From Prostheceraeus crozeri (lineage: Eukaryota > Platyhelminthes > Polycladida > Euryleptidae): DNA of 64,000 nt. Positions 23,758 through 36,147 of the stretch are shown in pieces. The notes under the pieces were generated by a model that worked only from the letters and a program-made list of their open reading frames with translations, had not been told where the DNA came from and ran no database searches. Both the position numbers and the translations under genes were made by a program. Within the stretch, counting starts at the first letter, position 1; each line of letters starts with the position of its first letter. Location of the stretch: assembly GCA_907163375.1 (NCBI GenBank), contig CAJQUW010007273.1:46001-110000 (forward strand), read 5' to 3'.

Positions 23758-25849
23758 AACAGGCTCGTGTACGAAGTCTGACCAATATGAGAGCCATCAC
23801 TTTCGTAGCGAATGAGCACGAACAATAGTGCGTTCACACAGTTTGTTGTTCTTGTTTTAGTTCGCTTCCGCAGCCAGCTTTATTACTCTACAGTTTACAC
23901 AGCTAGCTCAAAAGTGAAAAGTTGAATTTCAGTTGCACTGTTCTGCACCGATCTGGCAAATGTTGCATCGGGAAACGTGTAATGATTGCCAAAACTTGAT
24001 GCAAAGTGGTGTGTTGTAAGTATTTTATCAAAATGACTTTAAATGACTTCAAAATGAAAGTTACCGCAAATTTTCAGAAAGTGCACTGACAGGCATTGGT
24101 AATATGGCATTCTCTCCTGATCTAATTTGATGACCGGGAAAGGTCTGTCAGAAAGCTAACAACCCAACCCTTCCCCCAGAAAAATAGAGACGATTTAATT
24201 CCACTAGAAGCCACAGCTTAAATAGCGAATGCAGTTTAAGTCCTAGCAGAGATGCAAGTCCAGACTTAATAAAGTCTCCTAAAAGTCATAAGCCTCGATT
24301 TCTCAGCATTGTATTTTCAGTTTGAATCTTGGTAGAGATGCAGAGCGAAATAAATTTGGGTAAAAGGGAAAATACGGTCATCTAATATCAACGCCGCAAT
24401 CGTGGTCAGTTTTTCCGGGGAACAATTGTAATCAATCTAATATTATCCTCCCGAAAGTGAATAGGAGGGAAAACGTACATTGCAACACAGATACCTGCAC
24501 TTGAAGTTTTCACAACAAGCATTGTCAGTTATTGTACATATGTGGGACAACGATGGAAAATGATAACATTATAATATTTTTGATGAACCTTACCCAGACA
24601 GCGGACCATTTTGCAGTGCACTGCAAATCCCACATCTCATTTATTCAATCTGTATAGAAAAACAAATCACTCAGCTCATCAGACATGCATCCGTTTGCTG
24701 ATGAACAAATAATATTGTGTGACTTTCAGGACTAGATGAAGGAAAATTGTTGTCTTGTAAGCATGGCGAATTGAAAGACAGTAGACAAAAGGCTTTGATG
24801 AATGTCTTCGTTACGGTTGAAAATGACTACATCAGAAGGAAGTCTGGGGAAGAAATAAATGATTGAGAAATAGTTATAATAAACCTATGTGATGAAAGAC
24901 AGATAATAAATAGACATAATGAATACTAAAAGATAATTAATTACTTCTATTTGTTGTTATTCAACAGTGAAACTAGAATAGTAACAGAACTAGTCTAGAG
25001 CTCTATTATTGATGTAGACACGCTGCCGTGGAGTAACATTCTGATCAACAAAATATTGACCACTCTATATTATGCCATTTGTGTTTCCACAATAACTTGT
25101 AACCTAGCTATTTGATTTCAAGGGTCATTTATTCAAACTGGTGACAAAAGCGAATTTCTGCATTGAAAAATGCAGAGCACGAAAGCTGGCTGATCTTGAC
25201 TACGAAGTCGACTAGTCGAGAAAGCGAGAATAACAGGATGTACGGAAGCACTTCTGCTCGTGCTCTACACTACTAAGGCGATTGGCTTCCCTATTGGATA
25301 ATCCAAGCGCATGAACACGCGTTCGTAGAGTATGAACACGAACAACAGTGCTTTCGCACATCATGTCATTTTCGTTTTATAAATCGGCTTCGCAAGTAGG
25401 TGTGGAATCCTACAGTTTGTAATTCAGTGACATTTTATCTTACATAACGTACAATATCGTGATAGAAATATATTCAAAACTCTTCATTGAAGCTTTTTTA
25501 TTTAGTGTAGTCAGAAAATCATTTTGCAATGGTTTTGTTGATTGATTTTTAAAAATTGCTTTTGATACACTCAAAAACGCTTGATATGTTATTTATCACT
25601 ATTGAAGTATTATCTAAATGACTTAATTATGCCGTATAAAGTGACGAATGTAATCTGTTTTGATTTATTCCGAACAAAAGCAGAAGAAAAACATCTTATC
25701 GAACATCACTATATTTAACCGAAACAGTTGAAAAGAAACACAAAGGTCTAGGCACGTCGGCCATTGTATCCAGCAATTGTAGCAAGCAATTCTTTTCCAC
25801 AAATTTTATTTATCTTCTCAAGGTTGCCACACTGAACACCCTCACTCAC
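23758..25849. other. Non-coding stretch
   Basis: No frame or element boundary supported. An 18-bp palindrome, TTTGCAGTGCACTGCAAA, lies near 24612-24629. Confidence 0.45.
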
Positions 25850-25965
25850 TCATCCTTTTTGCGTCCTCTGCTTCCAGATAATGCTGGGTTAGATGTTTTG
25901 CTGCTTGATTATGGACTTCCATTTCAGTCGATCGCGGTCGTCCGCTTCTTGGACTCCACTGGGCC
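25850..25965 (-). mobile_element. Possible LINE carboxy-terminal remnant
   Basis: The minus strand reads through EADDRDRLKWKSI, which resembles the extreme C-terminus of RTE/I-type LINE proteins, within a short GC-richer block. It is too short to assign securely and contains stops. Confidence 0.25.
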
Positions 25966-27707
25966 CAGACTGAGCTAAAGATGCTTCTCTGATGCCTTCT
26001 CAAACGGCGGGTACAGTAATATTCCTATTAAAATAATGATTTCGCGTACGTTAACTCTGCTGAATCAGATTGCTGTTTTATCGGAAGAAAAAATCTTTTC
26101 GTGGTGCTTTATGTTGCTCAAATTAGTAGTTACGGATCGATTTGACGTTCGAAATGCATGGAGGTTTTTGTACAAAGACACGTTTTTTCAATTCAAAGGA
26201 TGCTTTCGAGAAATGATGCTATTCCAATTGCAATATTGTTATCGTGCAAGAGGCAAGACTGGGGGAGATGCTACTTCCAATCATGTTTTTAATCAAAGAT
26301 GAATATTCCGATTGCAAAGATGTTATCAAACAACACTGACCATTCTACTTGCAGAGAGTGATTTCACCACCAGAAATGATGCCTACAGGTAACGCATGGT
26401 CGTGTAGGATAGCATCATTCAAGGATGTGCACTGCAATCACAAAATCGTTTTTCTGCATGTTTGTCTATTTTTCGTTTTTCAAAGACTTTGAAAAGTAAA
26501 AGATTTCGAGAGTCAACAAAAATCATAGAAATAGATAACAGCAAACTATCTATGGTAATTGTCACTTTCTATATCACATGATAAAAGCTTCTATGTCAAA
26601 GATTTCCGTCTCGTCTAGAACTTGAACCTAGCTGGATGAAAATTTTGCTAAATCTTTTGCAACTTGATGCCAGTTGAAACACATACGTCTATAACGCAGC
26701 AGCGGTACTTCCTACGCGTGTCGCAAATTGAGGATAATGAAAAGCAATAAAACGCGAACGAATTCTTTGACCAAAAACAGACGGCACTTTTGTTTTAAAT
26801 TTACGACCAGAAACAAGCATAAATCAGTGTTTTACTGAATTAACATTGAAAGCGGTGTTATTAAAAAAAGCAAATCTATCATGACACGACAAAGTAGAAG
26901 AGGAAGAATCTCAGGGGAGGCAAACGACATTCTACGAAGCTAATCTTCGTACAAAAATTAATTTTCACAGCTCACAGATGTATACTGAGAGATAATCAAA
27001 TTAGAAATTGGTGCAGGAAAGGATAGAATAAAAATTGATGAGGATGAGAGGCTAAATTGGAATTTAGTTGATTAGAAATTGATGACGAGACATTACGAGA
27101 AGCAGGCTAGGAATAGCTCTCAACATATTCGTCAATTTCATGTTACAGAACATTATTCTATGGAATAGAAATGAGTCTCGTGCACTTTTCCAATTTCACA
27201 TATATCTTGTAGGCACTGATTTCATGACAGAGCGCATTCGCTCATGTGTTGTTGTGTCCATTATTAGATTGACACCATTGAAACTGTAATAAGAGTATAC
27301 TATCTCTTTTGAAATGCCAAAAAATGCTTTTGTTGATTTTTGTTCCTGTATTTCACATTGTCTCTTATAGATTGACCACCCTATTTAATGATTCGGTAAC
27401 CTTAATAGCCGTTGTGATGTGTGAAATAGAGATGCTGTAATGTCGACAGCACGCGTTCCGAGTGCTACATGTAACATATCGCATGTACATGTCATACTAC
27501 TTACATTTCTTCAACATGACTTGCATAGGAAGCTGCTGCATGTAAGCGGTCGCTTTCGTTGACCTCAAATGTCACTATTTCTAAATTAGAAATACATGAG
27601 GTTCTTCTGTCCGAGCTATATACTTTAGAGTATTTACAAACAGACTGACGGTCTGATCCGGCAGAAGTGCAGCTTGTAAGTCTAGAAGTGAAAGTTTCAG
27701 GTACGAC
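25966..27707. other. Non-coding stretch
   Basis: The plus frame at 26036-26302 (88 codons) shows partial internal repetition (TTCGAGAAATGATGCTATTCC-type blocks) and no domain. Nothing else is supported. Confidence 0.4.
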
Positions 27708-28340
27708 CTCGCTCCCTGCGCAAGTTCGGGTACTTGTGGGCTATCTCCCCAAAATGAATCTGTCGTTACGAAACTTCAGGTAGACGTATTTAAGAATATT
27801 TTCTGCCCACATATAAACATTTATGCAGATCGGACACGTACTTTTTGCATTAGAAGCGATGGCGTGAAGTGTAGCGATGTCAACAGCATGATCTGACTTC
27901 GTCTGTTCGACGCGTTATTGTTGTTACTCGTGTGTGCATTGTTCTCTCTCCCTCTTCGTCTCATTCACTGCTGTTTGAAATCTTCCCACGACCACTACCT
28001 TGCCACATCTTTTTGAGTTAAAAATGTTATTTTAAGGAAGGGATGTGGCCTGGTCATCATCACTTGTGAGTTGCCGGGAAATGACTTTGTTGACCTCAAG
28101 TGCCTTCTGCTCTCACAATGAAGTAAGAAGAAGTCAGATCAAGCTGCAGACATCGCTGCACTTCAAGTTATCGCCCCTAATTCAAAAAGTACTTGTCCGA
28201 TTTGCACAAATTTTGGTATGTGGGTAGAAAACATCCTCACTTACGTGTGCTTGAAATTTTGTGACAAATTTATTTTTACACAAATTTAAAAACGTGGGGG
28301 GAGATAACCCATAAGCACTCAACTTCGTGCCATCTCCCGG
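27708..28340. mobile_element. Large diverged foldback element
   Basis: The left arm (27718-27908) and right arm (28122-28331) are inverted copies. Paired landmarks are GTGGGCTATCTCCCC with GGGGAGATAACCCATAAG, TTTTCTGCCCACATA with TATGTGGGTAGAAAA, CAGATCGGACACGTACTTTT with its partner AAAAAGTACTTGTCCGATTTG, GTAGCGATGTC with GACATCGCTGCAC, and ATCTGACTTCGTCTG with AAGAAGTCAGATC. Arms are about 190-210 bp and perhaps 70 percent alike. The centre is unpaired. No coding. The GGGAGATAAC core is common in invertebrate MITEs by general experience. Confidence 0.75.
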
Positions 28341-29108
28341 ACTATCACTAGTGAATTCGCACTTGTGTATGATAAATTTTTAGCAACCGTGCGCACGCCA
28401 TCAACCTTTCGTCTTCTACATTTCCAATCTGCAAATCCACCATCGTGTCTCCGTGACATGGCTAGTTTTCAACTCTATATGTTTTGAATATTAAAATTTG
28501 CTTTCAATTTTAGAACGACGAACCGACGATTGCTTTGCTATTATGAATTTTGTTTAAAGTTCTGATTGTGATTTCCGCTGCTATAGAAATGTTCTATTTA
28601 ACATTTTTCACAGATCATCAAACATGTTTACTATTGAAATGAAGATAGATCAACATGGACAAATCAGATAAAAACTATTGCGTGCAAAATGAAGAGAATG
28701 ACTGGAAATTCAGTAAACACGGCTCCTGAAATAGCTCTACCTTCTTAGTTAACGCCTGGCAGGGACAATAAGTACTAACAGTGCATTATCGAGAGGAAAT
28801 ACTCGCAGACATTATGGAAGAATAAAAAGGCAAGATTGAAGACGTTAACAGCAAGTTGGAATGCTCTTCAAAGTGTCGTAAATCTCCTTTCATAGTAAGT
28901 GTTTTGTTTCATGACAGACACTGTATTTACTGTTCCAAAGATGACGTGAAATTGTCTGGGCGGATTGTCCTGCGATTTAGAGAGAAGGAATGCCAAGTAA
29001 ACGGATATTGGCATTGTATAGGATGATTTAATTATCTTTGCTGAAGACTGCAATTAAATACAATGTGTTTATTAAAATTCTAATAGATACCTTGAATTCA
29101 CTTTCCTG
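28341..29108. other. Non-coding stretch
   Basis: No feature supported. Confidence 0.4.
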
Positions 29109-29230
29109 GATATCTTGGCACGATGGTTAAGTGCTTGGCCGAGCGATGTGTTGGTCTAGAGCTAGAGTCCACAGAGTGTCATTGGAGGTCAGCGAGAAGG
29201 GCATTTCGCAACAATGGAAATCTGATACTA
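29109..29230 (+). mobile_element. tRNA-derived SINE head, copy 2
   Basis: TTGGCACGATGGTTAAGTGC (box A region), a degenerate box B (GAGCTAGAGTCCA), then GTGTCATTGGAGGTCAGC, matching the layout at 388-490. It is truncated after about 120 bases. Confidence 0.5.
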
Positions 29231-29290
29231 TCATATTAAGAGACTAAAACCGATATGCGCATTGAAAACAACGCAACGTCGTGGACGCAC

Positions 29291-29304
29291 GTTGTCATGG
29301 CAAC
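29291..29304. promoter_or_regulatory. RFX X-box-like palindrome within family C repeat
   Basis: GTTGTCATGGCAAC fits the X-box consensus GTNRCC-N-RGYAAC with one mismatch and is the start of a family C copy (29291-29345, continuing GATATCTAGATGATGGCGGC). No gene start is near, so regulatory use is speculative. Confidence 0.35.
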
Positions 29305-29345
29305 GATATCTAGATGATGGCGGCTTCAATAGCTGGCTATAAATG

Positions 29346-31094
29346 ATTGGGTGCTGCAGAAAGTCACGGCAAATGTAATTTATCTTGAGTAGATCCATTT
29401 TTTATAACATTTTGGGAAATGTTTGTCTTTTTAACTTTGCAACTTCGTTTTCTTTGAAAATTTGTATATATGATCAATTTTTCATGCTGAATTCGAAAAT
29501 CACAGTGGCGACTACACTAAATGAGCATTTGTACAAGTTTGAATATGCACTATGTGTTACTGGTGTCCTCTGACCGATACTTTTGTGGTCTCGGTCAGAT
29601 GGACATTTTGGCCGTTTTACGAGATTTTGAAAATGATAATCATTGTATTATCAAAACAAATTTCACATGCATGTTTACATTATGGTTCTTGATAATTCTG
29701 AGAAATTTCGTGAGATCCGGATAAAAAATGTGTGGTTTCAGCATCAAATTGAAATTTTGAGAAAAATCAAAAAGGTCTGGTCGGAAGAATACAGGTTATT
29801 TTTTAAATTCACACTTGCTCAATTGTGATGATCCATATTTGGGTTTTCCGTTTGATGCAACAACTAGACTCACAAATGATGTATTTCGTCGTATACAGAA
29901 AGTAAAACATAATTTCTAAGTTGCGAAATGTGCATCGGTCAGAAGATAAAAAATGGTATCGGTCAGAAGACAATTTTTGGGTGACAAAGGCAAATTGAGG
30001 AAAAATCCCAAATAAATGAATCTTGAATTATAGTCTGGTTGAACGTACGGTTCATGCGCTTTCTGATGATGCATATCTTTATATGTATAATTTAAGTAGA
30101 ACACAGCGAAATTTCTTCCTTTAGATAGAGTACCTATGCTGGGGACAGCCTTTTTTGGTCTTGGGATAAATTTTTCATAGGGAAAAAAATTTTGGATTGA
30201 TTTGAATTTATTATGACCGAAAAGAGGAGATCCTAAGGATCAAGATGAAAAAATTTATGAAAATTGGGTCAGAGCAACGGATTTTACAGACAGAAGACAA
30301 GTTTTTTGACAAATGTTGTTTTATAAAATGGATTTACCCTCTTTAAATAATTCATTTTGGTAAAATAACCTCCAATGTACTGCCCAGGACAACACCATGG
30401 CAAAAATGCACAACTTCTGCGCCCTTCGCTAATTTGATTCTTCCTAAGATCTAACAACATTGAAATACATCAATATATCGCTTTTCGACAAGAATTTGCT
30501 GCAACACAAGGTTTCAGTAATTCGACTTTTTTATCGACATTGACTTAGGTCGGTGCCTGACCGGTCAGCTGAAATTGCATCAACAAACAGCTGATGTCTA
30601 TACTCTAGTGCCTCTAACTTAAGCAAAGCGCAAAACAGTGCTTCAGAAGAAGTCAGCATCGTCTAAGCTCCCAGTTCCCGGCGGATTAATTTATACGTTT
30701 GAATTTGTAGAGGATATTCAATAAGAGATGGTTATGGCACCTAGATTAGCAAGCAATAATAACACAAAGATAATAGCACTTGAACCTAATGTGAGACTAT
30801 CCATATGCCGCAGGCTTCTGTGTAGGGTATCCCCATTCACCACAGAGATAAATTGCCTTGTCTCCGTTGTTTAGTCTTGATATGACATTTTTCAATACTG
30901 ATGGTCACGCTTAAAACTAGTCCCGAGAGACAGAAAGATCCAGTTTTCATTGAACGCAATGCAGATTCAGGCTTGAATTCTGACGAACTAAATCACTGAC
31001 ACCGCATTGAACGTACACAGTCAGTAAATTTAGATCGTGAGGAGTCGAACGATGTGAATAATAATTGCATTTGATGAATTTATCACGGAGAAGC
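29346..31094. other. Non-coding, AT-rich stretch
   Basis: CGGTCAGAAGA occurs twice in tandem near 29936-29972, with related GGTCAGA/GACAGAAGA nearby. Several overlapping short plus frames at 29385-29828 show no domain. Confidence 0.45.
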
Positions 31095-31330
31095 ATTGAG
31101 TTAAAGATAGGTACTGTTCACTTGATGTTCATTCTTCAATGTGATAACGCCAGCTCGTGTGTTCCATGGTACAACTGTCCATACGCAATGCGCGCACTTG
31201 GCCAATCACGTAAGCCAAAAGGACGAGGACTATCTCCTCATGTTACTACCATCGCATACAAAGGCTGAGATAGAATCGCGTCAACTCTATAGAGTAACAG
31301 CGGCAGCCGAATCCAACTCTGCGGGTATCC
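31095..31330 (+). repeat. Dispersed repeat family D, copy 1
   Basis: Colinear with 46765-47010. Shared: ATTGAGTTAAAGATA, CTCACTTGATG-like, TGCAATGCnCGC, CTTGGnCAATCACnnAAGCC, TACCATnGCATACAA and TCAnCTCTA. Identity is roughly 70 percent by eye. Open frames in the two copies are not conserved. Confidence 0.6.
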
Positions 31331-32083
31331 CAATTTAACTTTGCAGCTTTTTTCGTAAATAGTGATGTAATCATGTATATCCACCAAATTTTAACTTAAT
31401 ATGAACGAGTTCGGAGGATTTTTTGACACCAGAATAGTTTCTAAAGATTATAAATAGGAATTACAACCATTTAAAAATGTGTTTAATACGTGAAAGATGG
31501 CGCTTCTTCCCAATGAATTCGGACAATGTTAGTGGTCCTATTGGTCACTAGAAGTACGCTGTCTTCGTCAGAAAAATTAGCAATAGTGCTGATCGCATCT
31601 TACAAAAATGATAAATTGGCGTTCTACTCAGTAATGTCATGAATTGTTGACATTTTCTTGCACTTGAACAGAACACCATGGCAATTAGCTATTCACAAAC
31701 GTGTACCAACTTTGTGATGCAAAGAGAAAGTTTTTCACCTACATCGTCTTAGCCGAACGATGATGTGATCTGGCAATATGTAAAGTGCGAAAACAAGGAA
31801 ATGTTATAAACTTGCCATGCATATGTCATGCTAATCATGCCAAAATGATGCGTTTGAAATACAGAATATAAATCTACTTGCCTCCCACTTTCAAATTTCA
31901 TCATTGCATGCCTAATTTGATGCGATAAACGTCTTGATATTGAGCTTTGAGTAATGATTAAATTAAAACACGGCATGCTTCGAAATTACGAAGTTCTTGG
32001 AAAAGAAAGGATGCAGACTTGAGCGACTGTCCAAATAAAAATTACTAGAGGAAGTTAGATGCCAAAGTCCAGTGCGCACAAAT
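31331..32083. other. Non-coding stretch
   Basis: Nothing supported. Confidence 0.4.
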
Positions 32084-32124
32084 GCATAGAAGTAGACTTT
32101 CTATGGTTTTGATAATTTCTATGC
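32084..32124 (-). repeat. CATAGAA mini-palindrome (family E, copy 2, inverted)
   Basis: GCATAGAAGTAGACTTTCTA...AATTTCTATGC, the reverse complement of the 4130-4171 core with a few changes. Confidence 0.7.
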
Positions 32125-32214
32125 ATGAATGCAGTCAATACAAAAACATAGAGATCCATACCCTGATACAGATATCGAGTTAGATGGAGAATACAAACAT
32201 AAAGACTAGCCAAA

Positions 32215-32285
32215 CCATAGAAATTAACAATACCATAGAAGGATAACAATACCATAGATTAACAATACCATCTACTTCTATGAGC
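32215..32285 (+). repeat. CATAGAA mini-palindrome (family E, copy 3, expanded)
   Basis: CATAGAAATTAACAATACC as in copy 1, with the AACAATACCATAGA block repeated two to three times before CTACTTCTATGAGCC. This shows internal tandem expansion between the same palindromic ends. Confidence 0.75.
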
Positions 32286-33195
32286 CAAACTAAAACTTCT
32301 GGAGACAAAAAATAATTATAAATTACAATTCATTTTTATTTTTGCAAATTAATGACGACAGTGCGGCATAAAGCATGAACCCCCTGACGTGCAACCTACA
32401 TCATGAGACAGATGTAGGGATAGAGAGGCGAGAGAGTTTCGTATTTCAACGTTTCACATCATGAGAACACATCTGAAATACCGCAATTGCTGCACGAGCC
32501 TTCTTTAATTCATTAAAATTGTCCGTTTAATGACGTAATATTCATTCGCTACGGAGAAGTTCGAAGTCATGGAGGATGAGCAGTACGCGTCGAGGGATCG
32601 GTCGAAAACGTGTCTGCATCGTAAATTGTCGTATGTGAGCATCAGGTGACTGACTTGCAGCTATTCAATGGAATGTTAAGAAATCATGCATCCGAATACA
32701 CAACACAAAATATGCCGACAAATGTGTAGAATCGACAACAATGAAAGATAAAAGACCCGAAGAAGAGAAGAATTCATAAGATTACACGCCTATTGGAGAG
32801 ATGAGAGGGATGTTGAGGAATTCATCAAATGTGATGAAGAATAGTTGATTAAAGATTACCCATCAATATTGGAAAAATGAGTTAATTCAATGTAATATTT
32901 CGATTATTCCTTTACATGAGATGGCATGACATTTTCCACCGTCTGGAGCACAGATCACAATTAATAATTGGAATTAAGGAATAAGAGGAGACAGAGGAAA
33001 CAAGGTAACAGCATGAAACAAAACTGCATTTTCAAGGTCAAATGTGGAGTGATGAATTATGGTGATATTATGTATGCTAGCCATTAAAGCAACAAGTGGG
33101 AAAATTAGTACATTATTGCAGTTCACGAGGTCGAACGCAACAAGTCATAATATTTGTGAGAGTCGCACATGTGCTTTCCGCACTATGCTAAATAT
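32286..33195. other. Non-coding stretch
   Basis: Nothing supported. Confidence 0.4.
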
Positions 33196-33300
33196 GCCAT
33201 ACTATATTTAGGAGGGGGAGAAGTTATCTATGACTCTATCGCAAACTATGTACAAATCTTCAATCTCTCATGTTATTTCTTGAAATTTGTATCACTATAA
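33196..33300 (+). repeat. Diverged direct repeat, copy 1
   Basis: GGGGGAGAAGTTATCTATGA, then AATCTCTCATGTTATTT and TGAAATTTGTA, matching 33608-33700. The spacing of about 410 bases and same orientation suggest an old tandem duplication or LTR-like pair. Confidence 0.5.
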
Positions 33301-33607
33301 GCGCGTTTCAGTACTACTTAGCCCATGACAAAGCGTGAATAATCGAAACTAGTCGGTGAACTGTGATTTTACTTGAATAAAACTTTACTTCGGCCAATAA
33401 TCATTGAAGGAGGCACTATAATATACTTTACAATTAAGTCGATACTCCTGTATCTGGCTATTTGTCATATTCTGAACACTGCACACTTACTGCATTTCAC
33501 GTGGTAGATATTGTGAAGCCCGATTCCAATGGTCGAGGGCTTTATATTTAGCGAGTGAAATGTAGTTATTTTTGCTAGTGTCGCTTTATTACTTTTGTTC
33601 CATGCTG

Positions 33608-33700
33608 TGATGGGGGAAAGAGGCTATCTATGACACCAGCGCCAGCCATACAGAAATTCGCAATCTCTCATACTATTTGTGAAAATGTACAGCACTTGAA
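33608..33700 (+). repeat. Diverged direct repeat, copy 2
   Basis: GATGGGGGAAAGAGGCTATC, TATGAC, then CGCAATCTCTCATACTATTT and TGAAAATGTACAGCAC; partner of 33196-33300. Confidence 0.5.
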
Positions 33701-36147
33701 ATTGTATTTTCAACTAATAATGCGACTTAGTATATAATTACTTTATTTCAGGCTAAGACCGCTTTAACTGTTGTGCTAGGTTTGAATGCCATGTACATAT
33801 TTAATCATATATTGATAGCTCTTTGACGATATTTACAGAGCACGTTTTTATTATACTGAACTATCGTGGCTGTATTTCAGGTTACATGCATCTTACATGA
33901 CACTTGGATAGGAATACTATGAACCTTTGAATGCTACTCAATTCAGGTTACAAAGGTCATCCAATGAGTCCACGGATTCATGAAAATATATGAATTTGCA
34001 TGTCGGCATTCAGTCTGCTTTCAGTTTACCAGAACATTCTCAACGATTTGTTCATGACGAATCGACTGTTTTGTTGATGTTACTAAACTTTTTCCGCTTA
34101 CTGTTGGTATCTGTCAATAAAACTTTGAATACATGATAAATAGATGTGAAGAAAGATCTGATAGTGCCGCTATATTCAAACTTAATTGAGCATGCTAGTT
34201 TGAAGAATTGGCAATTCACGAACCGTTTAGAATAATGTCGTGTGAATGAGGTGTTCAGTATCGTTGGTCTGGAAATGGATATACTATGGTAAATGGTCGT
34301 GAGTGTGAGTGTCCGCATCCGATATTTGGGAGTCAATTGATAAATGATTGATGAAAATTGATGTTTAGAAGATAAATCTATATTCCATTCGACCTTTGAT
34401 AAAAGATGGTCAACTGTATTTAAAAGGAGATGTGAAGAGAATGTTAATAAATTCATTTTTCAATTCCTTTTTTACATTAGCATCATCACAGACTATGGGG
34501 TTCGAATTTTGAATGCCGTAATAGTATTTTTGAGCAGCTTATCGATTTACAAAATACACTTATATCTCATCATTTATTTTCATTTCTTCATTAAATTATC
34601 TGTAAATTTGTAAATTTGTATATCTTCAAAACGCCCCTATGAAGTTCTTAAATATCATGGCTGTGTGAGTTTGATTAGGCTAAAAGTGTGAGTTATGTCT
34701 TTACCATACAAGCAAACTCTTAAAAGTAAAGTGTGCTTCCCTCAAACGCTTTTTTGTACCGTTACTTCATTGCAAAACAATACCATTATCAAGTTTGCAA
34801 TGTTTTGAGGGGAATGGAGGCGATCAGGACATTAGTTTCTAATCTAGTAGCCTGTCATATGGCTCTATTAGATCCATGATGTATGGTCTTTAGACCAAAA
34901 TCATAATAAGATTCCAAAAACAGCGAGCGGTGGGAAGCTTTCGAAGCCGAAGATCGTCCTGCAATTGCAAGTGGGGAGGTCGAGCCGCACGTACACTTAA
35001 TATTGATGTCAGTAGCGCTACAATCACGCGCGGGTTTTGAGGCTACTGTGGTTCCTTGTAGACAAGTTGAGATATTTCATAAGGATTTAGCTGAACCATA
35101 TCCACACTGGTTAATGATGTGAGGTGAGATCAATTTCTTAACCGTAACCGACCGTACAGAAAGCGTCCGCAACCATGATCAAATGCAACCGACCGTTGAC
35201 CGCAGATAAATCCGACCAGTATCCGACTGTCAATCGCATGAATGTATAGGATCATAGAATCAATGCTCTAAATCACTACTGGTTGCCCTAATCTACTGGT
35301 TATCGTAATATGTTGCAGCTTGCAAAATAGACATTCTGTATCACAAGTTTCACTTATCGACCGAATACTCACTGAGACTAGCCTAATAGGAGTGGCACCA
35401 CTTGCTCTACCCTCAGTCCTACTATCAATACACAAATGTATTTTGCTGAATTTCGATTTACATTAAAGCATGTAATCATGTACATACGCAGTTGTAGGCT
35501 GCAAATGCCCATCACATTGGCGAATTGTCGCATGTCCCATTGGCATGGTACACCACATATTGTTAAGTTATATTTTTTGTATCTTTCTTTCATTTGAGAA
35601 ACGCTTCAATCACGATATAAGCTGCTAATTATAGCCACACATCACTGCCTGATGATGATTGCTATACTCTCAAAAATTACGCTAAAGCCGTGGTGCTTTT
35701 AGCTGTCACCGACTGTTATACGAGGTTATAACCGCAAATCACTTCTATGAGATTTGGCGATTCGGTCCCCCTCCTTAAGTGTTGCCTAAAATTGTAGCGA
35801 GTATCAACGGATAACACACTGGTCAAGTTCATTTGCCCTAGCTTGCTCATCTTCGCACTGTAAATACTCGTAGCAATTTCCAATTCGAGATCACTATTCG
35901 TAGTACCATTTTAAATGAATTTGACATCTTGCCGAATTTTGGCTATGAATCGTCTGCATATTCGATATGATATCAAACTCATGCAGTGCACTGAGACGGT
36001 ATTTGTGAGTCCTAAAAGAGATTGCATGGAATAGAACTCAAAAATAAATATGAAATGTGGAAGATTTTCTTTAAAAAGTGACTTTTTCAATGCAGTAAAA
36101 CTGCTATTTAAATAATGCTTATCCTAACATTTTAGTAACGTCAATCA
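33701..36147. other. Non-coding stretch; unsupported 134-codon minus frame
   Basis: The minus frame at 34052-34456 is long for this base composition but serine/threonine/isoleucine-rich with no motif, signal peptide or splice context. 35130-35230 repeats ACCGACCGT/CCGACC motifs. Confidence 0.35.

Noticed and set aside
31560..31600. CTGACGA on the minus strand near 31571 as another hammerhead core
   Set aside because: No stem and no GAAA at the proper distance.
34052..34456. 134-codon minus-strand open frame
   Set aside because: Low-complexity Ser/Thr/Ile-rich composition without signal peptide, motif or polyadenylation context.
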